NCBI GenBank assembly: GCA_020633825.1 | Contig: JACKCV010000001.1 | Span: forward strand, 435,001-499,000 | Source: Fibrobacteria bacterium | GTDB taxonomy: Bacteria > Fibrobacterota > Fibrobacteria > UBA5070 | Direction of reading: 5' to 3' | DNA length: 64,000 nt | Shown here: one piece after another, positions 25,412 to 33,647 of the stretch | How positions within the stretch are numbered: the first letter of the stretch is position 1 | How the letters are laid out: the number at the start of each line of letters is the position of its first letter | Position numbers and translations under genes: made by a program | Notes under the pieces: model-generated | Databases searched by the model: none | The model's input: the letters and a program-made list of their open reading frames with translations, nothing else | Told to the model about the DNA's origin: nothing

Positions 25412-25879
25412 TCATGCTCCCTGGAGGGGCAATGGCTCGGGATGGAAGGAGAAGGATGCCGGGCGTTCGAAACGCTGCATCCGGGCCCAGATGTCGCACA
25501 AGTCGCAGTCCGGTTCCAGAAGGAGGATGCGTCCGTCGCGCACCGCGGGTTCGCGGTGCAAGGATTCCGTGTGTCCCAGGACCATCGGGGGCTTCCTTCC
25601 GCTGCGCAACCAGGTCCAGGCCAGGAGCATCCCCCCGTGGTCCTCGGAGCTCATCTGCCGCAAGTCGGCCACCAAGTGGGTGTAGCGAGGCATTTCGATC
25701 CGGGCCAGCGCATCCCAGATATTGGTCGAAAGATCGCATTTCCATCCCATTTCCACCATTCCGCTGCTCAAACGTTGCGCGCGCGATTGGTCGGGGACCG
25801 CGAGCAAGGCATGAATGGATTCATGGGGAATCGCCGTACGGGTGCGGTGATGCTTCTGGCTGGGGAAACTGGATTCCAT
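25412..25879 (-). CDS. Receiver-like protein with degenerate phosphorylation site
   Basis: The middle of this 155-residue protein follows a response-regulator receiver pattern: beta1 HALLAVPD, beta3 YTHLVADLRQMS with a plausible phosphoacceptor Asp, beta4 PPMVLGH and beta5 RILLLEPD. The acidic pair after beta1 is reduced to Pro-Asp, and the beta5 lysine is Glu, so it is probably a pseudo-receiver. No output domain is present. Assignment is by pattern only. It lies 16 nt upstream of the Dsb-like gene on the same strand. Confidence 0.5.
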   Translation of the reverse strand: MESSFPSQKHHRTRTAIPHESIHALLAVPDQSRAQRLSSGMVEMGWKCDLSTNIWDALARIEMPRYTHLVADLRQMSSEDHGGMLLAWTWLRSGRKPPMVLGHTESLHREPAVRDGRILLLEPDCDLCDIWARMQRFERPASFSFHPEPLPLQGA

Positions 25880-26194
25880 GCGACGGATTTCCGATGGGCG
25901 ATCGAGTATTTGGGGGAGATTGCGATCCGCATTGGAACCTCAGCGGACAAGGCGAATGTACCACTCCGCACACCCCTTGCGCCACAAGGAAAATGACCAT
26001 GCAAACAAATGCGGACTCCGAAAGATCTCCTGCGGTCGCTGGAAAAGGGAAACTGCGATTCCAGCGGGAGGTGGGAAGGCCCGCGTTGCGGATTTCGAAT
26101 CGGATTTCCTTCCACCCCCCCCCTTTGCCGGGAATCGGAAAAGAATCGAATGCTTCCATCCCTGTCGCGAAGGATGCCTTACGGGGCTCGTGGC
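25880..26194. other. Intergenic region, no gene supported
   Basis: About 315 bases between the pseudo-receiver start and the stop of the membrane-protein gene are less GC-rich than their surroundings. Both strands are open in places, but the predicted peptides are low complexity and do not resemble known families. No hairpin or promoter stands out. Confidence 0.4.
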
Positions 26195-26656
26195 TCAGGG
26201 ATTCAGGGAGTGACCGGAATGCGAGAGGGCGAAGGCCAAGGGAAGGGCGAGGCAGGCGACCAGCTGGAATTTTCCGGTTCGGACCAGGCGATCGTGCTCG
26301 GGGTCGGTGAACCAGGGGACTTGTTCGAGGGCGAGGTATCGCGACCAGGATCGCAGGGTCATCTGGACGGGGATCTGCAAGCCGATCAGGATCGCGAACA
26401 GGATCGCCGCACTCCATTCCGCCGGATCGAGAAGGATCGCCACCAGCGAGGAATGCCCCACGAAGGCGTCCGGACCATGGCTCAGGGCCGTGAGAATCAG
26501 GCCCACCCAGACCATGTTGTCGAAGCGACGTACCGACCGGGCTTCGCGGACGGTGAGGTCGCGTCGAAGGACGGAGATCCTCCCGGCGATGCCCGCGGCC
26601 AGCAGCATCTGCCCGAGAGTCTGGCTGGTCTCGATGGCTGTTTGGATCCAGTTCAT
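26195..26656 (-). CDS. Membrane protein of unknown function (DUF2214-like layout)
   Basis: A 153-residue protein with four predicted transmembrane helices (roughly 9-27, 46-66, 78-98, 127-147) and a conserved-looking REARSVRRFDN turn after the first. The layout resembles small DUF2214-type membrane proteins, but I cannot assign a family. A TAGTTTGC element lies 10 nt upstream of the ATG. Confidence 0.55.
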   Translation of the reverse strand: MNWIQTAIETSQTLGQMLLAAGIAGRISVLRRDLTVREARSVRRFDNMVWVGLILTALSHGPDAFVGHSSLVAILLDPAEWSAAILFAILIGLQIPVQMTLRSWSRYLALEQVPWFTDPEHDRLVRTGKFQLVACLALPLAFALSHSGHSLNP

Positions 26657-26666
26657 GGCGTGGGAA

Positions 26667-26674
26667 GCAAACTA
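26667..26674 (-). promoter_or_regulatory. Putative TAnnTT promoter (membrane protein)
   Basis: The minus strand reads TAGTTTGC, 10 nt upstream of the ATG of the four-helix membrane protein. Confidence 0.4.
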
Positions 26675-26715
26675 TCAATCCTTGCGATCGCTCCGGGGAA
26701 GGAATCCCGGTCCAT

Positions 26716-27480
26716 TCAAGGCGCTCGGGCCACGAGGTGGAGCCTCAAGGCCGAGGGGCCCGCCAGCCCGAGACTGTCGTCATGGAGGGAGGGGGGGGCG
26801 AATCCCGCGCGCTCCGTCGCGAGTCGAAGCTCGGAAGGAGTCCAGACCTTCTGGACATGGTGTTCCATCCTTCGGGACCACTTCCCCTCCCCGCAGGGAA
26901 GGAAGAACCGGAATTCGTTGTGCTGGAGACGTCGATGCGGTTCGTACCAGGAGTGTCGGATGATTTCCGTTTCCCCGTGGGTTTCATGGAAATGGGCATC
27001 GAGGAAATGCAAGCGGGAGTTGCGGACCGTGGTGGCATCGGCCAGAAGGAGTCCGCCCGACCGGAGGACCCGACGGGCTTCGCGGAAGAAGCGAAGTAGA
27101 TCCTCGGAAGTCAGGCAGTAGTTGATGGCGTCGTACAGACAGAGGATCGCGTCGAACGATTGCGCCGCGAAAGGGAGAGCCCGATAGTCGCAGGCGATCC
27201 GTTCCTGGGTTCGTCCCCCTCCGCAAGCCAACATCCGGGGGGACAGATCGGTCGCCACGATGCGACGGCCCGCACGCGCCAGAAGGCCCGCCATGCGGCA
27301 GGTTCCCGCACCGGTTTCCAGGATCCGGGTGGGACGGATTCCGTGCAAGCGCCAGATCCTCTGGACCAGGGAGGCCCAACCCTCGTAGTCGACGTGGTCC
27401 ATGACGCGGTCGTAGCGGTCGGCCAACACCGCGTAGGGAGCGTCCTGGACGGAGGGAGACGGATGCGCCTGGTTCTCCAT
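26716..27480 (-). CDS. Class I SAM-dependent methyltransferase
   Basis: The 254 residues show the AdoMet-binding motif I (ILETGAGTCRMAGLLA), the acidic end of beta2 (VATDLSPRML), motif II in FDAILCLYDAINY and a post-II LRSGGLLLADATT. The substrate is not evident. It is the last gene of an operon with two periplasmic foldases (17-nt gap), an arrangement that need not imply a shared function. Confidence 0.85.
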   Translation of the reverse strand: MENQAHPSPSVQDAPYAVLADRYDRVMDHVDYEGWASLVQRIWRLHGIRPTRILETGAGTCRMAGLLARAGRRIVATDLSPRMLACGGGRTQERIACDYRALPFAAQSFDAILCLYDAINYCLTSEDLLRFFREARRVLRSGGLLLADATTVRNSRLHFLDAHFHETHGETEIIRHSWYEPHRRLQHNEFRFFLPCGEGKWSRRMEHHVQKVWTPSELRLATERAGFAPPSLHDDSLGLAGPSALRLHLVARAP

Positions 27481-27497
27481 GACGGGTTCGACGCCGA

Positions 27498-28784
27498 TCA
27501 GAGACCCAGCTTGCGAGCCAGTTCCTCGCCGTCGATGCGGACCTCCACATTGACTTCCTTGCGCCATTTCTCGACCAGCGTCCGGAGTTTCCGCTGGGAA
27601 AGGACCTGGGCCGCGTACCTCGACAACTGCATCCAGTCCTCCTCGGGAGACATCTTGCGGCTTTCGGTCCGTTGGTCGATGCGCAGCAGGATGTAGGAAT
27701 CGCCGGAGAGGAGAGGTTCGCCGACGGAGCCGGTGGGAATGGCCGCGAGGATGCTCTTGTAGGGATCCTTGAGGTCCGATTCCGTGAACCATCCCAGCAT
27801 CCCGCCGAAGGCGCCGGACGCCTTCTCGTCGCTGAAGGCCCGGGCGAGTTCCTGGAAATCCCCGCCGGCGTTGGCGACCCTGCGCAGGGAGTCTGCGCGC
27901 TCCCGGGTGGCGTCGCTGTCGGATTGGGTCGGCACCAGGGAACGGAGGATGTGCCGGGTGCGGAATTCCTGATCGCGGGTTCCAAGCAACTCGATCACGT
28001 GCCATCCGAACCGAGACTTCACCGGACGGAGGGTGTACCGCCCCGTTTCCAGGGCCAGGGCGGCCTTCTCGTAGGCCGGATCGAGCTCGCCTCTGCGGAA
28101 ATACCCGATGTCTCCGCCGTTTTCCACGGCCGAAGGGTCCTGCGATTCCGCCCGTGCGATGGCTTCGAAGGATTCCCCTTTGCGCAATCTCTCGATGACG
28201 GCCTCGGCTTCGCGGCGGGCCTGGGCGTCGCGCTGGGCGGTCGCCTGGATCTTCAGGAGAATCTGGGAAACGCGGACCTGGTTGGCCAGGACGGGCAGGG
28301 AATCGCGGTATTCGGCGTAGAAGGCCATCACCTCGTCGCGGGTGGGTTCGGCACGCGGAATGTGCGCATCCTGGAGGCGCTGCTTGAGGATCATCTCCCG
28401 GGCCTGGCGCATCATGCGAACGCGGTACTGGGACATCCCCAGGCCGAGTCGCATCTGCAGAGCCTTCGCGAAGACCTCTTCGCCACCGGCCTGCTTGACC
28501 GTCTGGGCGATCTGCTGCTCCACGTGGGCGGAAACCTCCGCGTCGCCGACCTGGAGGGTCTCGGCCTTGGCTCTCCACAGCAGGATCCGGTCATCGATCA
28601 TCTGATGGAGGATCTTGGAAGCGGTCGAGGCATTGGCTTCTTCGGCGGGTGCCATGGACATGGCTTCGCGGACTTCCGACAGGTAGATGGCCTGGTCGCC
28701 GACCACGGCGGCGACGGCATCCGGGCGGGGAAGAGCCTGGACCAGGGGTGCCGTGGCCAGAAGAAGGGCGAGGAAGCGGCGCAT
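27498..28784 (-). CDS. SurA-like periplasmic peptidyl-prolyl isomerase
   Basis: The 428-residue protein has a signal peptide (about 1-18), a SurA N-terminal chaperone region (VAAVVGDQAIYLSEV, then helices), and two parvulin-type rotamase domains. The first domain shows VSQILLKI and GGDIGYFRRGEL; the second RTRHILRSLVP and GGMLGWFTESDL. This matches SurA, which escorts outer-membrane proteins through the periplasm. The C-terminal helix returns to the chaperone core. It follows the lipoprotein foldase by 4 nt and precedes the methyltransferase. Confidence 0.88.
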   Translation of the reverse strand: MRRFLALLLATAPLVQALPRPDAVAAVVGDQAIYLSEVREAMSMAPAEEANASTASKILHQMIDDRILLWRAKAETLQVGDAEVSAHVEQQIAQTVKQAGGEEVFAKALQMRLGLGMSQYRVRMMRQAREMILKQRLQDAHIPRAEPTRDEVMAFYAEYRDSLPVLANQVRVSQILLKIQATAQRDAQARREAEAVIERLRKGESFEAIARAESQDPSAVENGGDIGYFRRGELDPAYEKAALALETGRYTLRPVKSRFGWHVIELLGTRDQEFRTRHILRSLVPTQSDSDATRERADSLRRVANAGGDFQELARAFSDEKASGAFGGMLGWFTESDLKDPYKSILAAIPTGSVGEPLLSGDSYILLRIDQRTESRKMSPEEDWMQLSRYAAQVLSQRKLRTLVEKWRKEVNVEVRIDGEELARKLGL

Positions 28785-28788
28785 GGAA

Positions 28789-29631
28789 TCAGTTCCTGGG
28801 GGTCGTTGCCGTCGCCGTGTCGGCTCCGGGCAGGGATTGGGTGAGGATTTCGGCATCGCCTTGACGGGACAATCTCGCGACCAGATCGTCGAGTCGGCGC
28901 CGGCGGTCGGCCTCGGCCAGACGAAGTCGGATGAGGTCGACGACATCGTTGAACGGGCGGATGGAGCCCGCGGGGGAGCGCGAAACCAGGAGGAACAACG
29001 TCCAGCCTTCCGGAGTCTGGACCGGCTCGGAGATGGAGCCCTCCTGGAGGGCGAAGAGGATGTCCGCGGTTCCGGCGGGCAATTCCGATCGGCGCCAAAG
29101 CCTCTGCCCATCCCCGTTGCCGCCGTCGTTCTGGCGAGCGGCCTCCGCGGCGAAGGTGGTGGCGGTCAGGGTGCGTGTACGGGACAGCGCGGTGGGAAGA
29201 TCGGGGAAACGGATCCGACGGAAGGCGATCTCGGGCTCGACCCGGAGGAATTCGTCGGGATGGTTCTCGTAATACTTGTGGATCTCGGAGGGGCTCGCCT
29301 CGGGAACGCTGTCGAGGACCCGCGAAAGGAGAAGCTCGGCGAGCACCTCGTCCTCGCGGTCCCGAAGACGCTTGCGGACATCCTTCTCGTTGTCCAGATC
29401 CAGGCGTCGGGCTTCCTTGGCCAGGAGCTTCGAACGCATCCATCGACGCGCCAAGTCGAGGTACACCGACTTGTCGGCGTGGCGGGCGAGCTCCGGCGAC
29501 AATTGCTGTTCCAAATCGGCGCGGGTCAGGACCTGGTTGCCGACGCGGGCGACGACGACACCCGATTCGCGCGTGCAGGACAGGAGCAGGACGGTCGCGG
29601 CAAGGATCGGAAGATGGATTCGTTGGAGCAT
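28789..29631 (-). CDS. SurA_N/parvulin-like foldase lipoprotein
   Basis: The 280 residues begin with a lipoprotein signal (hydrophobic core then LLSC lipobox, Cys near 19), followed by a SurA-type N-terminal region (VVARVGNQVLTRADLEQQL), long charged helices, and a divergent parvulin domain (IAFRRIRFPD to EGWTLFLLVSR). It is probably a membrane-anchored chaperone or isomerase working with the SurA-like protein downstream. The start lies 11 nt after a TATCTTCC element. Confidence 0.75.
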   Translation of the reverse strand: MLQRIHLPILAATVLLLSCTRESGVVVARVGNQVLTRADLEQQLSPELARHADKSVYLDLARRWMRSKLLAKEARRLDLDNEKDVRKRLRDREDEVLAELLLSRVLDSVPEASPSEIHKYYENHPDEFLRVEPEIAFRRIRFPDLPTALSRTRTLTATTFAAEAARQNDGGNGDGQRLWRRSELPAGTADILFALQEGSISEPVQTPEGWTLFLLVSRSPAGSIRPFNDVVDLIRLRLAEADRRRRLDDLVARLSRQGDAEILTQSLPGADTATATTPRN

Positions 29632-29642
29632 AGGAAGAACGG

Positions 29643-29650
29643 GGAAGATA
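29643..29650 (-). promoter_or_regulatory. Putative TAnnTT promoter (foldase operon)
   Basis: The minus strand reads TATCTTCC, 11 nt upstream of the ATG of the foldase lipoprotein; it would drive the three-gene operon. Confidence 0.4.
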
Positions 29651-29738
29651 GCATCGGCGGGATCGGCCGCCCCTGTCGCGTCCGGGGGGGGGGAAGAGGT
29701 TCGGGCCTTCCGTTCCCCGGCGGCCCGGGAGCGGATTC

Positions 29739-29746
29739 TAGGTTGG
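29739..29746 (+). promoter_or_regulatory. Putative TAnnTT promoter (SPFH operon)
   Basis: TAGGTTGG lies 41 nt upstream of the ATG of the SPFH protein, divergent from the foldase operon promoter. Confidence 0.35.
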
Positions 29747-29787
29747 GGGGTGTTCCAGGAACCTTTTCCCCCAATCATGGAGACGCC

Positions 29788-30915
29788 ATGGGCCTGATGG
29801 ATTTCGTCCGCAGTGAATTGATCGACATCGTCGAATGGATCGACAACTCCCAGGATTCCCTCCTGCATCGGTTCGAGCGGCACGACAACGAGATCAAGAA
29901 CGGGGCCAAGCTCGTGGTTCGTCCGGGGCAGGTCGCGGTCTTCGTCAACGAAGGCGTCCTGGCGGACGTCTTCCAGTCCGGGACCTTCACCTTGGAAACG
30001 AAGAACCTCCCGGTCCTTTCCACGCTGAAGGGGTGGAAATACGGGTTCGACAGCCCGTTCAAGGCCGAGGTCTATTTCGTTTCTACCAAGTTGTTCACCG
30101 GCCGCAAATGGGGGACGCGCAATCCCGTGATGCTGCGGGATCCGGAATTCGGCCCCCTGCGGATCCGCGCCTTCGGGAATTTCGCCTTCCGGATCTCCGA
30201 TCCCGCCGCCTTCGTCCGGGAGATCTCCGGGACCAACGGCCATTTCCGGATCGATGGCATGGAGGAGCAGCTGCGGGACCAGATCGTCTCCGGGTTCTCG
30301 GACTCGCTGGCCGAATCCAAGGTTCCGGTCCTCGATCTGGCCGCCCGCTACGACGAGATCTCGGAGCTTGTACGCCAGAAGTTGTCATCGGTCTTCTCTG
30401 CTTGGGGCGTCGGGATCGAAGGTTTCGTGGTCGAGAACATCTCGCTGCCCGAGGATGTGGAGAAGGCCATCGACCAGCGCACGCGCATGGGCGTCCTGGG
30501 AAACCTGCAGGCCTACACCCAGCTCCAAGTCGCCGACTCCATCTCCACGGCGGCGGCGAACCCCGGGATGGCGGGCGCCGCCATGGGGATGGGGGCGGGA
30601 TTCGCCATGGGAGGCCAGATGGCCCAGCAGATGGGCCAGGCGGCGATGCCCGCCTCCTACGCACCACCTCCGCCGCTTCCCGGCGGCCCCTCCTTCCACG
30701 TCGCCTTGGGGGGACAGCAGGCGGGTCCCTTCGGTGTCCCCCAGATCCAGGGGCTGGTGGCCCAGGGACAATTGACTCCGCAAACCCTGGTTTGGGCCAC
30801 GGGGATGGCGCAGTGGACCCAGGCCTCCCAGGTTCCCGCCCTGGCGGGACTGTTCACCGCCCCTCCCCCCCTTCCGGGTGCCGTTCCGCCTCCTCTGCCC
30901 GGCACGCCTTCCTGA
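29788..30915 (+). CDS. SPFH-domain protein with C-terminal GYF-type domain
   Basis: The 375-residue protein has an SPFH (stomatin/prohibitin-like) region over about residues 35-245, including the NGAKLVVRPGQVAVFVNEG start and helices up to RMGVLGNLQAYTQLQ. Next comes a Gly/Met-rich linker, and then a GYF_2-like domain (FHVALGGQQAGPFGVPQIQ, then WATGMAQW) with Pro-rich tails on both sides. It has the YdjI/'virion core protein' SPFH layout, found in Bacillus next to PspA and zinc-ribbon proteins. AGACGCC spaces a GGAG from the ATG. The zinc-ribbon gene starts 7 nt after its stop. Confidence 0.85.
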   Translation: MGLMDFVRSELIDIVEWIDNSQDSLLHRFERHDNEIKNGAKLVVRPGQVAVFVNEGVLADVFQSGTFTLETKNLPVLSTLKGWKYGFDSPFKAEVYFVSTKLFTGRKWGTRNPVMLRDPEFGPLRIRAFGNFAFRISDPAAFVREISGTNGHFRIDGMEEQLRDQIVSGFSDSLAESKVPVLDLAARYDEISELVRQKLSSVFSAWGVGIEGFVVENISLPEDVEKAIDQRTRMGVLGNLQAYTQLQVADSISTAAANPGMAGAAMGMGAGFAMGGQMAQQMGQAAMPASYAPPPPLPGGPSFHVALGGQQAGPFGVPQIQGLVAQGQLTPQTLVWATGMAQWTQASQVPALAGLFTAPPPLPGAVPPPLPGTPS

Positions 30916-30922
30916 GTCGGAC

Positions 30923-31903
30923 GTGACCTCCTTCCAGATGCTCTGGGATTGTCCTCGCTGCGGAACGCGGGGACTGCTCGGAGTGAGCCACCGCCATTGT
31001 CCGTCCTGCGGAACCGCCCAGGATCCCGCCAAACGCTATTTCCCCGAGCCGGGCAGCGAGGTCGAGGCCCTGGGGCACCAGTGGGTGGGGGTCGACAGAT
31101 CCTGTCCCTATTGCCAGAGCCCCAATTCGGCGAAGGCGGTCCATTGCGTGAACTGCGGATCGAACCTCGACGGAGCGTCGGAGGTCGGCCTTGTCCAGGA
31201 CGGAGGGGCGGCGCTGGAGCCCCCGCCGGATCGCAATCCCCCCCCTCCTCCGCCGAGGAAGGGGCGACCCTGGTGGCCCTGGGTCGTGGGAATCGTGGTT
31301 CTCGCGGGTCTGGCGATCTTCTGGTCTTTGAGATCCAGTCCCCGGAAGGTGGAAGTGGTTTCCCGATCCTGGGAACGATCCATCTCGGTGGAGCGCTTCG
31401 GCCCCCTTTCCTCGGGAAGCTGGTGCGACGAGGTGCCCGGGGACGCCTCGACCACTGGGCGCAGTTCCCGGCAACGGTCGACACGGAGCGTGGAGGATGG
31501 ACAGACCTGCTCCGACCGGAGGGTCGACCAAGGCGACGGCTCCTTTCGCGTGGAACAGGAATGCCATACGAACTACCGGGAGGAGCCGATCTACGACGAT
31601 TGGTGCTCCTGGACGGCCATGCGCTGGCAGTTCGAAACCCGGATCGTCGCCCGCGGCGGGGAGGACACGCCTCCGAGGTGGCCCGCATTCGAACCCTCCG
31701 GTTCCGGGATCGGAGCGCTCAGGGAGGCGGGAAGGGAGGAGATCTGGCCCGTGGTTTTCCGGGCCAGGGACGGGGAGAAGCAATGGACCTGCCGCCTGCC
31801 TTCGGAGCTGGGGACGCGATGCCGCCTGGAAAGTCGTTGGATCCTTCCGGTCCGCCGGGTGGGGGGCGCGGTCTGCTCGCAACTGAAACCCGCCGTGGAG
31901 TGA
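30923..31903 (+). CDS. Double zinc-ribbon membrane protein
   Basis: The N-terminus has two treble-clef or ribbon pairs: CPRC/CPSC (near residues 9-29) and CPYC/CVNC (near 56-75). A Pro-rich linker, one transmembrane helix (about 116-135) and a 190-residue outer part with several Cys (WCDEV, TCSDR, ECHTN, WCSW, WTCRL, TRC, VCSQ) follow. I do not recognise the outer domain. It is coupled to the SPFH gene and probably forms part of the same membrane assembly. The start could also be ATG 30938. Confidence 0.7.
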   Translation: MTSFQMLWDCPRCGTRGLLGVSHRHCPSCGTAQDPAKRYFPEPGSEVEALGHQWVGVDRSCPYCQSPNSAKAVHCVNCGSNLDGASEVGLVQDGGAALEPPPDRNPPPPPPRKGRPWWPWVVGIVVLAGLAIFWSLRSSPRKVEVVSRSWERSISVERFGPLSSGSWCDEVPGDASTTGRSSRQRSTRSVEDGQTCSDRRVDQGDGSFRVEQECHTNYREEPIYDDWCSWTAMRWQFETRIVARGGEDTPPRWPAFEPSGSGIGALREAGREEIWPVVFRARDGEKQWTCRLPSELGTRCRLESRWILPVRRVGGAVCSQLKPAVE

Positions 31904-31927
31904 GTGGCCCATCTCGACCTCAATGTC

Positions 31928-31935
31928 TAGATTCG
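31928..31935 (+). promoter_or_regulatory. Putative TAnnTT promoter (bioB)
   Basis: TAGATTCG ends 7 nt before bioB ATG 31943. If bioB instead starts at ATG 31964 the leader would be about 28 nt. Confidence 0.4.
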
Positions 31936-31942
31936 CCCCACT

Positions 31943-32953
31943 ATGGACTACGCACGCGCCTGCATGGATGAGCACCCCTCGAAGGTCAAACGCGACGAAC
32001 GCGTTTCCCGGGAGGAGATTCGGAACCTCTACGATCTTCCCTTGATGGACCTCGTCTATCGCGCCGCCGGGGTGCATCGGGAGCATTGGGATCCCAACCA
32101 GGTCCAGATGAGCACCTTGGTGAGCATCAAGACCGGGGCCTGTCCGGAGGATTGCTCCTACTGCACCCAGAGCTCGCGCTACGAGACGGGCTTGAAGTAC
32201 GAGCCCCTCCTCCAGATCCAGGAAGTCATGAGGCAGGCCCACGCGGCCAAGGCGGCGGGATCCAATCGACTGTGCATGGGCGCTGCCTGGAGGGAGGTCA
32301 AGGACGGCCCCCAATTCGACGCGGTCCTGGAGATGGTCAAGGGCGTCAAGAGCCTGGGGATGGAGGCCTGCGTCACCCTGGGGATGCTCAAGGAGCACCA
32401 AGCGGCCCGCCTCAAGGAAGCCGGATTGGACTACTACAACCACAATCTGGACACCTCCCCGGAGAACTACTGCAACATCGTGAGCACGCGGACCTTCCAG
32501 GATCGTTTGGATACCCTGGAAGCCGTGAGGGGCGCCGGGATCCACGTCTGTTCCGGGGGGATCCTCGGCATGGGCGAAACCCGGGAGGATCGCGTGGGGT
32601 TGCTGCACGAGCTGGCCAATCTTCCCGAAGTCCCCGGTTCGGTGCCGATCAACAAGCTCATGCGCATGCCCGGGACGCCCTTGGCGGAGGCGGAACCGAT
32701 CGACGACATCGAATTCGTGCGCACCGTGGCCGTGGCCCGCATCATCATGCCTTCGGCCCGGGTCCGTTTGTCCGCCGGGCGGGTGGACATGTCGCCGGCG
32801 GTCCAGGCCCTGTGCTTCCTGGCCGGGGCGAATTCGATGTTCGCCGGGGAGAAGCTCCTGACCGCCGCGAATCCCGAAACGGATGCGGATCTCTCGATGC
32901 TCCAGGGGTTCGGCATGCATTGGGAAGTCGCGCCTTGGCAGGACGACCACTGA
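31943..32953 (+). CDS. bioB: Biotin synthase
   Basis: BioB is the radical-SAM enzyme that inserts sulfur into dethiobiotin. The 336 residues contain the [4Fe-4S] motif CPEDCSYC, the YNHNLDTSPENY segment, GGILGMGET, and the C-terminal RVRLSAGR arginine that helps bind the [2Fe-2S] cluster donating sulfur. It heads a biotin locus with bioF and a bioD-bioA fusion about 700 nt downstream, interrupted by a hemerythrin-domain gene. No Shine-Dalgarno sequence is visible; ATG 31943 or 31964 may be used. Confidence 0.95.
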   Translation: MDYARACMDEHPSKVKRDERVSREEIRNLYDLPLMDLVYRAAGVHREHWDPNQVQMSTLVSIKTGACPEDCSYCTQSSRYETGLKYEPLLQIQEVMRQAHAAKAAGSNRLCMGAAWREVKDGPQFDAVLEMVKGVKSLGMEACVTLGMLKEHQAARLKEAGLDYYNHNLDTSPENYCNIVSTRTFQDRLDTLEAVRGAGIHVCSGGILGMGETREDRVGLLHELANLPEVPGSVPINKLMRMPGTPLAEAEPIDDIEFVRTVAVARIIMPSARVRLSAGRVDMSPAVQALCFLAGANSMFAGEKLLTAANPETDADLSMLQGFGMHWEVAPWQDDH

Positions 32954-33170
32954 CCCCCTTCTCGGGCCAGGCGAGCGCCTCCCCGTTCGGGTAGCTGGCT
33001 CGTCCCCACCTTCGGTCCCCTCGGGGAGGGTGGTCGTGGATCCCCTCCGGAAACCGTCCACCCGACGGGAGGATGGAGGCGGATCCCCGCATTGCGAGGT
33101 GGACACGAAGCCGGTGGCAGGGGTAGGATGGAGGGAGGTTCCCCTTCCATCCCAGCCTGGAGGATCGCAC

Positions 33171-33593
33171 ATGCATACAGGGATGTTGCGCCAACAGCAC
33201 CATGAAATCCTTGCCATCGTCAACGAGATGCGCCGACACCTCCTGGCTCCGCAGCGCATGACCGCCGCCGTGGCGGATGGTCTGCGCGCCAACCTGGTCG
33301 CCTTGTCCGGAAAGGTGACGGTTCACCTGTCAGTGGAGGACAAGGGACTGTATCCGCGTCTGCTCGCAAGTCAGGGAACTTCCGCGGCGGAGACCGCCCA
33401 GAGGTTTTCCGAGGAGATGGGGCACATCGGGAGTTCGTTCAAGGAATTCCTGGGCCATTGGCCTTCCGGCGAACACATCCTGAGGGAACCCGTGAAGTTC
33501 GTCGACGAATGCGCCACGATCTTCCAGGTCCTGTCGCACCGCATCGAACGCGAGGAGAAGGAGCTCTACGCCCTGGCCGATTCCTTGCATTGA
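33171..33593 (+). CDS. Hemerythrin HHE-domain protein
   Basis: The 140 residues form a four-helix HHE domain with all expected ligand positions: QQHHEILAI near 8-16, VTVHLSVEDKGLY near 49-61, EEMGHIGSSFKEF and LSHRIEREEKELY. Such proteins bind a di-iron centre and sense O2 or NO, or, in the YtfE/RIC branch, help repair iron-sulfur proteins. GGAGG precedes the ATG. It lies 217 nt after bioB and 54 nt before bioF, inside the biotin locus on the same strand. Confidence 0.85.
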   Translation: MHTGMLRQQHHEILAIVNEMRRHLLAPQRMTAAVADGLRANLVALSGKVTVHLSVEDKGLYPRLLASQGTSAAETAQRFSEEMGHIGSSFKEFLGHWPSGEHILREPVKFVDECATIFQVLSHRIEREEKELYALADSLH

Positions 33594-33634
33594 GAGGGCG
33601 CGACGGAAGAAGGGGCGGCCGGCACCGCCCATGG

Positions 33635-33642
33635 TACCTTTC
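33635..33642 (+). promoter_or_regulatory. Putative TAnnTT promoter (bioF-bioDA)
   Basis: TACCTTTC ends 5 nt before the bioF GTG, suggesting that bioF-bioDA can be transcribed separately from bioB and the HHE gene. Confidence 0.35.
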
Positions 33643-33647
33643 CCGGG

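Noticed and set aside
33001..33170. Hairpins between bioB and the HHE gene as a riboswitch.
   Set aside because: The inverted repeats are short and GC-driven and do not match a known riboswitch layout.
30854..33292. An 812-codon minus-strand frame opposite the zinc-ribbon gene and bioB.
   Set aside because: It lies opposite strongly supported bioB, and its translation has no recognisable domain.
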